DNA of 64,000 bases from Nocardia amikacinitolerans NBRC 108937 (GTDB lineage: Bacteria > Actinomycetota > Actinomycetes > Mycobacteriales > Mycobacteriaceae), in assembly GCF_001612615.1 (NCBI RefSeq), contig NZ_BDAU01000002.1, positions 183,102-247,101 of the forward strand. The letters are read 5' to 3'. Shown in pieces: positions 59,928 through 64,000 of the stretch. The stretch's first letter is position 1. Every line of letters begins with the position of its first letter. The translations under genes were made by a program, and so were the position numbers. The notes beneath the pieces were generated by a model that saw only the letters and a list, made by a program, of their open reading frames with translations, ran no database searches and had not been told where the DNA came from.

Positions 59928-60260
59928 ATGCGCCTGGAGTTCCTCGGCAAAGGCGGATCGGACAGCGGGGGTTGTCCGACTTTGTTCGCGACGGACCAAG
60001 AGTCCTACCTCGTACAGGGATGGCAGACGAGCCGGGCGGGCACCGTCGAAATCCCGCACCTGTTGACGGGATTCGCGCAGCCGGACACGTTCATCGGTGC
60101 GACGATGACCGACACCGGGCGCGGCACGTTCATCCTGTCCGGCCGGCCGGTCACGGAACCCGAGACGTTGGCTCAACTCGTCCTCGCCGAGGACGAGACG
60201 GCCATCGAGGTGCCCAAGCTGGGAAGGACGTTCTACGGTGCGACTGCGGCCCAAGGATGA
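59928..60260 (+). CDS. Small protein that precedes DUF6879 genes in actinobacteria
   Basis: A 110-residue protein with the pattern RLEFLGKGGSDSGGCPTLFATD, SYLVQGW and AIEVPKL, seen in the small proteins encoded just before DUF6879 genes (from memory). Function is unknown. Starting at MRLEFLG fits that family; the open frame begins 18 codons earlier. It overlaps the DUF6879 gene by 23 bases, so they are cotranscribed. Confidence 0.7.
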   Translation: MRLEFLGKGGSDSGGCPTLFATDQESYLVQGWQTSRAGTVEIPHLLTGFAQPDTFIGATMTDTGRGTFILSGRPVTEPETLAQLVLAEDETAIEVPKLGRTFYGATAAQG

Positions 60261-60756
60261 ACCGGAGCTGTGGCAGAAGCTGTTCCGCGAGCTGGAGCGG
60301 GACGCGTTCCATCTAGAGGTCCGGGACTCGTACGCGGTGCCCAACGAGTCCGAGCGGTTGCGCCGGTTCCTCGCGGGTGAGCCTCCGCTGGACACGCGTA
60401 CTCCGTGGCAGGACCTGATGCGGGAGACGACCGGTCGTGGCGTCTCGGTGAGCCGGGTGCGAGTGGTCACCGTCCCGCATTCGGACTATCAGCGTTGGCT
60501 GTTGTCGGTGACGGTCCACAATGTCGCTGCGGGAGAGGACATTCGCTACCTCCCCCGGCACCTCGCCGGAGAGGTGCCGCCGGACGACTGGTGGCTGATG
60601 GATGACGAACGCGTTGTCTACAACCTGACGGATGCGGCAGGGGCGCCGGCCGGTCTCGGCGAAACCACCGATCCGCGGATCGTCGAGTACTGCCGAAGTG
60701 TGCGACAGCGACTGTGGGCGTCAGCGATTCCGTACGCGGAGTATGCCAACCGGTGA
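60238..60756 (+). CDS. DUF6879 family protein
   Basis: A 172-residue DUF6879 protein: ELWQKLFRELERDAFHLEVRDSY, GRGVSVSRVRVVTVPHSDYQRW and NVAAGEDIRYLPR are family blocks, and DDWWLMDDERVVYNL follows. It has no known activity; such genes are typically beside XRE/DUF5753 regulators in filamentous actinobacteria. GTG 60238 lies within the end of the preceding gene; the stop overlaps the XRE start (GTGA). Confidence 0.8.
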   Translation: MRLRPKDEPELWQKLFRELERDAFHLEVRDSYAVPNESERLRRFLAGEPPLDTRTPWQDLMRETTGRGVSVSRVRVVTVPHSDYQRWLLSVTVHNVAAGEDIRYLPRHLAGEVPPDDWWLMDDERVVYNLTDAAGAPAGLGETTDPRIVEYCRSVRQRLWASAIPYAEYANR

Positions 60757-61604
60757 CCAACAGCGTTCACGACGCGCGGGAAGCTCTCGGGGCACGGCTT
60801 CGGGAGCTTCGCCGTAAGGCGGGGCTCACCAACCGGCACCTCGCGCAACTCTCCGGCTGGCACGAGTCCAAGGTGTCGAAGATCGAGTTCGGTCGAATCA
60901 ACCCGTCCGACGAGGACATCCGCGCATATTGCCGACACTGCGACGCCGATGAACAATTGCCGGATCTGTTGGCCACCCTGCACGACATCGACGTCGCCTA
61001 CCTCGAGTGGCGCAAGATCCTCGGTGCGGGAACCAGGCGGCGACAGCACGCCGCGGTGAAGATGGCCGAGGAGTCGGAGATCTTGCGAATCTTTCAGCCG
61101 AACATCGTTCCCGGCATCTTGCAGACCGCGGAGTACGCCGAACAGGTATTACGCAAGTACATCGACTTCTTCCGGGTACCGGATGATCTCGACGCGGGTG
61201 TCGCCAAACGCCTCGAGCGACAGCAACTCCTCTACAAGGGAAGCCGACGGTTCCACATCCTCGTCGCCGAGCAAGCCTTGTCGACCACGGTCGGTGACGA
61301 TTCGGTGATGATCGGCCAGCTGGACCGGCTCCTCGCGATCATCGGCCTGCCTCGGGTGCTGCTCGGCGTCATCCCGGCCGACGCGGAATTGCCCATGCAG
61401 GTCACGAATTTCGTCATGTTCGACGAGCGGATGGTGTTGGTGGAGTCCGTTACCGCCGAGTTGACGATCACGCCACCGCGTGAGGTCGCGATCTACGGCC
61501 GGATGTTCGGCGAGCTGGCCGCCCTGTCGGTGACCGGCGACGGGGCGCGGCGGCTGATCTCCGCCGCCTTGGAAAGGCGACAGGCCAGGCCCGAGGCGAA
61601 GTAG
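60753..61604 (+). CDS. XRE-family regulator with DUF5753 domain
   Basis: A 283-residue regulator: an N-terminal HTH (ALGARLRELRRKAGLTNRHLAQLSGWHESKVSKIEFGR) followed by DUF5753 (FQPNIVPGILQTAEYAEQVL, RQQLLYKGSRRFHILVAEQAL). This is the WhiJ-like architecture of Streptomyces developmental regulators. GTG 60753 overlaps the DUF6879 stop. It is the last gene of a three-gene module and may bind the duplicated palindrome at 59734. Confidence 0.85.
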   Translation: MTNSVHDAREALGARLRELRRKAGLTNRHLAQLSGWHESKVSKIEFGRINPSDEDIRAYCRHCDADEQLPDLLATLHDIDVAYLEWRKILGAGTRRRQHAAVKMAEESEILRIFQPNIVPGILQTAEYAEQVLRKYIDFFRVPDDLDAGVAKRLERQQLLYKGSRRFHILVAEQALSTTVGDDSVMIGQLDRLLAIIGLPRVLLGVIPADAELPMQVTNFVMFDERMVLVESVTAELTITPPREVAIYGRMFGELAALSVTGDGARRLISAALERRQARPEAK

Positions 61605-61681
61605 GGTCGAGGTGAATAGACTCGATTCGGTTGGTCGTGGTCGATGATCACGGCGACCGGGCGGACAGGGAGCAACGAGCG

Positions 61682-62794
61682 ATGGGACCTGTGCGAACGA
61701 ATCGACGGGCGGCGATTTGTGCTGCGTTGCTCGCCCTGGCGGCGGTGAGCGGGTGCGGCGGGGAGCGCTCCGACACCGAGCGGGAGTCTTCGCCGGTCGT
61801 GACGACCACCGTGGCGAGCAGTCCGTCGGGGGTGCCCGATCTCGCCGCCCCCGAGGAAGTGGCGCAGGGGATCGAGGTGCCGTGGGGGCTGGCGTTTCTG
61901 CCGGATGGCGCCGCACTGGTCGCCGAGCGCGACACCGCGAAGATCGTGCGGGTGGTCCCCGGCCGGGCGCCGGAAGCGGTGTACACGGTGCCCGGCGTCG
62001 TCGCACGCGGGGAGGGCGGTCTGCTCGGCCTCGCGGTCTCGCCGCGATACGCCGAGGACGGTCATGTCTACGCCTACTTCACCGCCGAAGCGGACAACCG
62101 GATCGTGCGCTTCCGGCTCGACGGCGCACCGGAGGTCGTCTTCGACGGAATCGCGAAGGCGGGCAACCACAATGGTGGACGGATCGCGTTCGGCCCCGAC
62201 GGCATGCTGTATGTCGGGACCGGCGACGCGGGGCGCAGCGCGCTGTCGCAGGATCCGGCCTCGCCGAACGGCAAGATCCTGCGGTTGACGCCCGAAGGCG
62301 AACCGGCGCCGGGCAATCCGAATCCGGGCTCGCCGGTCTACAGCCTCGGCCACCGCAACGTGCAGGGCCTCGCCTGGGATCGTGCGGGACGGTTGTTCGC
62401 CGCCGAGTTCGGCCAGAACCGCTTGGACGAGATCAACCTCGTCGAACCGAACCGCAACTACGGCTGGCCCGCGGTGGAGGGCGGTGGCGGCGCCGGCCGC
62501 GGCTACGTCGATCCCGTCGTCACCTGGACCACGGCGGAGGCGTCCCCGTCCGGTATCGCGATCGCGGGCGACACCCTCTACGCCGCCGCGCTCCGCGGCG
62601 AAAGACTGTGGACCGTACCGCTGGTGAACGGCGCGGTCGGCGAGCCGCGCGCGATGTTCGAGGAGCGCTACGGCCGCCTGCGCACCGTCGAGGTCGCCGC
62701 GGACGGCGCGCTGTGGATGACCACCTCGAACACCGACGGTCGCGGTGACGTACGGCAGGGTGACGACCGCATCCTCCGGTTCCCCGCCCGTTGA
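61682..62794 (+). CDS. PQQ-dependent sugar dehydrogenase-like lipoprotein
   Basis: A 370-residue soluble-glucose-dehydrogenase-like beta-propeller: lipobox LAAVSGC, then VPWGLAFLPDGAALVAERDT, AGNHNGGRIAFGPDGMLYVGTGDAG and HRNVQGLAWD are family blocks; EFGQNRLDEINLVEPNRNYGWP is the PQQ/Ca site region. It would oxidise sugars outside the membrane if PQQ is available; the cofactor source is not in this window. ATG 61682 follows a GAGCAACG stretch. Confidence 0.85.
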   Translation: MGPVRTNRRAAICAALLALAAVSGCGGERSDTERESSPVVTTTVASSPSGVPDLAAPEEVAQGIEVPWGLAFLPDGAALVAERDTAKIVRVVPGRAPEAVYTVPGVVARGEGGLLGLAVSPRYAEDGHVYAYFTAEADNRIVRFRLDGAPEVVFDGIAKAGNHNGGRIAFGPDGMLYVGTGDAGRSALSQDPASPNGKILRLTPEGEPAPGNPNPGSPVYSLGHRNVQGLAWDRAGRLFAAEFGQNRLDEINLVEPNRNYGWPAVEGGGGAGRGYVDPVVTWTTAEASPSGIAIAGDTLYAAALRGERLWTVPLVNGAVGEPRAMFEERYGRLRTVEVAADGALWMTTSNTDGRGDVRQGDDRILRFPAR

Positions 62795-62804
62795 ACTGCA
62801 CAGC

Positions 62805-62822
62805 GGCGGCCCTCGAGCCGCC
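62805..62822 (+). terminator. Short hairpin after the sugar dehydrogenase
   Basis: GGCGGC (62805-62810) and GCCGCC (62817-62822) pair around the loop CCTCGA, 10 bases after the stop. It is a plausible weak terminator, without a T-run. Confidence 0.4.
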
Positions 62823-62989
62823 AGCCCGCACTCCGCTCAGTTGTCCGGCAGCGAATTCGCGGCCCGCCCCATCCGCCGGACGGCCCGCCGCGTACCCGAA
62901 GTCGCTGCCGTCGCAAGCCAGGATGGTGACCGCATCGCCCGGTCCCCCGCCGCCCAGCTTCACCTCGCGCCCTGGGTAACCGGTCGCCG

Positions 62990-64000
62990 CTAGTCGTTGC
63001 CCGGCAGCGGAATTCGCAAACCCTCCGCGTCCGCCACCGACCGAGCCCGCTCGTACCCGGCGTCCACATGCCGCAGCACACCCATCGCCGGATCGTTCGT
63101 GAGCACCCGCTCGAGCTTCTGCCCGGCCAGTTCGGTGCCGTCCGCGACGCACACCTGCCCGGCGTGGATCGACCGGCCGATCCCGACGCCGCCGCCGTGG
63201 TGGATGGACACCCAGCTGGCTCCGGACGCGGTGTTCACCAGCGCGTTCAGCAGCGGCCAGTCGGCGATGGCGTCGGAACCGTCGGCCATCGCCTCGGTTT
63301 CGCGATAGGGCGAGGCGACGCTGCCCGCATCGAGATGATCGCGCCCGATCACGATCGGCGCGCGCAACTCACCGGCGGCCACCATCTCGTTGAACAGCGA
63401 ACCCGCACGGTGCCGTTCGCCGTAGCCGAGCCAGCAGATCCGCGCGGGCAGCCCTTGGAACGCGACGCGTTCACCGGCCATGCCGATCCACCGGCGCAGG
63501 GATTCGTTGTGCGGGAACAACTCCAGGATCGCGCGATCGGTGGCGGCGATGTCGGCGGGATCGCCGGAGAGCGCGGCCCAACGGAACGGCCCCTTGCCCG
63601 CGCAGAAGAGCGGCCGAATGTAGGCGGGCACGAAACCCGGGTAGTCGAAAGCCCTGGCGCAGCCACCGAGCAGCGCCTCGCCGCGCAGTGAGTTGCCGTA
63701 GTCGAAGACCTCCGCGCCGCGGTCGAGGAAACCGACCATGGCGTCCACGTGTTCGGCCATGGATTCCCTTGCGCGCTCGGTGAATTCGTCTGGCTTGCGA
63801 GCCGCGTACCCGGGCCAGTCGGCCAGCTCGACACCGCGGGGCAGGTAGGACAGCGGATCGTGCGCCGAGGTCTGGTCGGTGACAATGTCCGCGGGCAGAT
63901 CCGCCGCGGCCAGTCGCGGCAGCACCTCCGCCGCGTTTCCGATCAGCCCGACCGACAAGGCCTTTCGCTGCGACCGCGCCGCTGTCACCCGCCGGATCGC
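62990..64000 (-). CDS. hutU: Urocanate hydratase, C-terminal part (partial)
   Basis: The frame continues past the window edge; at least 336 C-terminal residues are present of about 550. Diagnostic stretches are [40 protein letters not shown] and [20 protein letters not shown]. HutU converts urocanate to imidazolone propionate with bound NAD in histidine breakdown. Its upstream partners (hutH, hutI) would lie beyond base 64000. The stop is at 62990; the gene ends 168 bases after the sugar dehydrogenase hairpin. Confidence 0.9.
   Translation of the reverse strand, partial: AIRRVTAARSQRKALSVGLIGNAAEVLPRLAAADLPADIVTDQTSAHDPLSYLPRGVELADWPGYAARKPDEFTERARESMAEHVDAMVGFLDRGAEVFDYGNSLRGEALLGGCARAFDYPGFVPAYIRPLFCAGKGPFRWAALSGDPADIAATDRAILELFPHNESLRRWIGMAGERVAFQGLPARICWLGYGERHRAGSLFNEMVAAGELRAPIVIGRDHLDAGSVASPYRETEAMADGSDAIADWPLLNALVNTASGASWVSIHHGGGVGIGRSIHAGQVCVADGTELAGQKLERVLTNDPAMGVLRHVDAGYERARSVADAEGLRIPLPGND

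Noticed and set aside
1..64000. tRNA genes or mobile elements
   Set aside because: No cloverleaf-like GGTTCGAATCC block, transposase or terminal repeats were seen by reading; a tRNA scan would be decisive.

Overview
The window is about 70% GC and densely packed with short intergenic gaps. GTG and TTG starts are frequent, and many neighbouring genes overlap by ATGA, GTGA or TGATG. Together with an LGFP-repeat secreted protein, EspC/PPE-like type VII secretion substrates, bifunctional CysNC, an EspR-free set of actinobacterial XRE/DUF6879 genes and orthologue-like copies of three mycobacterial steroid-cluster genes, this points to a mycolic-acid actinobacterium, most probably Nocardia (inference; no 16S gene is present). 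I saw no tRNA, rRNA, insertion sequence, prophage, CRISPR array or replication origin.

Layout. Bases 1-8000 hold the end of a GntR-type regulator, an ABC ATPase, TetR regulators with divergent small enzymes (NTF2-like and SRPBCC proteins), a HAD phosphatase, a PaaI-type thioesterase, a flavin monooxygenase and a DUF2199 protein. Bases 8100-17800 form a metabolic block: a sulfotransferase/SDR/DUF1214-like operon resembling M. tuberculosis Rv3529c-Rv3531c, a divergent IclR regulator, then cysD, cysNC and cysQ (sulfate activation and PAP recycling) and a large acyl-CoA dehydrogenase. Two near-identical 14-bp sites matching the KstR consensus TnnAACnnGTTnnA sit exactly 10 bases upstream of the IclR and cysD starts, tying the two halves together.

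Bases 18000-32000 carry an OhrR-like MarR regulator; a three-gene operon that looks like LvaB-LvaA-LvaC (4-hydroxyacyl-CoA phosphorylation and rearrangement); an epimerase; 6-phosphogluconate dehydrogenase; a VOC/SDR/amino-acid-permease operon; an Ohr peroxidase with its operator; small membrane proteins; guanine deaminase with an ABM-domain membrane protein; and an Acg-type nitroreductase. Bases 32000-40700 hold the LGFP protein, an ArsR/ArsI organoarsenical pair and a Zur-box-controlled zinc-uptake locus (aztA divergent from aztB-aztC-aztD). The permease frame there continues into a lipoprotein-like beta-propeller, and an APH(3'')-type streptomycin kinase gene follows aztA by 10 bases.

Bases 40600-51100 contain an orphan type VII secretion substrate operon, an MFS exporter, a decayed amino-acid permease, a TetR/serine-hydrolase pair, an LLM oxidoreductase and an IdeR-box-controlled siderophore-interacting protein. 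Bases 51200-64000 carry an exported HD hydrolase, a GlxA regulator, a YczE-type membrane protein, a Gfo/Idh oxidoreductase, an M50-like membrane protease, gluconokinase, a Ser/Thr kinase, a DUF5995 secreted protein preceded by ten perfect copies of an 8-bp repeat, a three-gene DUF6879/XRE regulatory module, a PQQ-type sugar dehydrogenase lipoprotein and the 3' part of hutU.

The best candidates for something under-described are the steroid-regulon-like control of sulfate activation, the permease-lipoprotein fusion in the azt locus, the DUF6879/XRE module with its duplicated palindromes, and the orphan type VII substrate operon.
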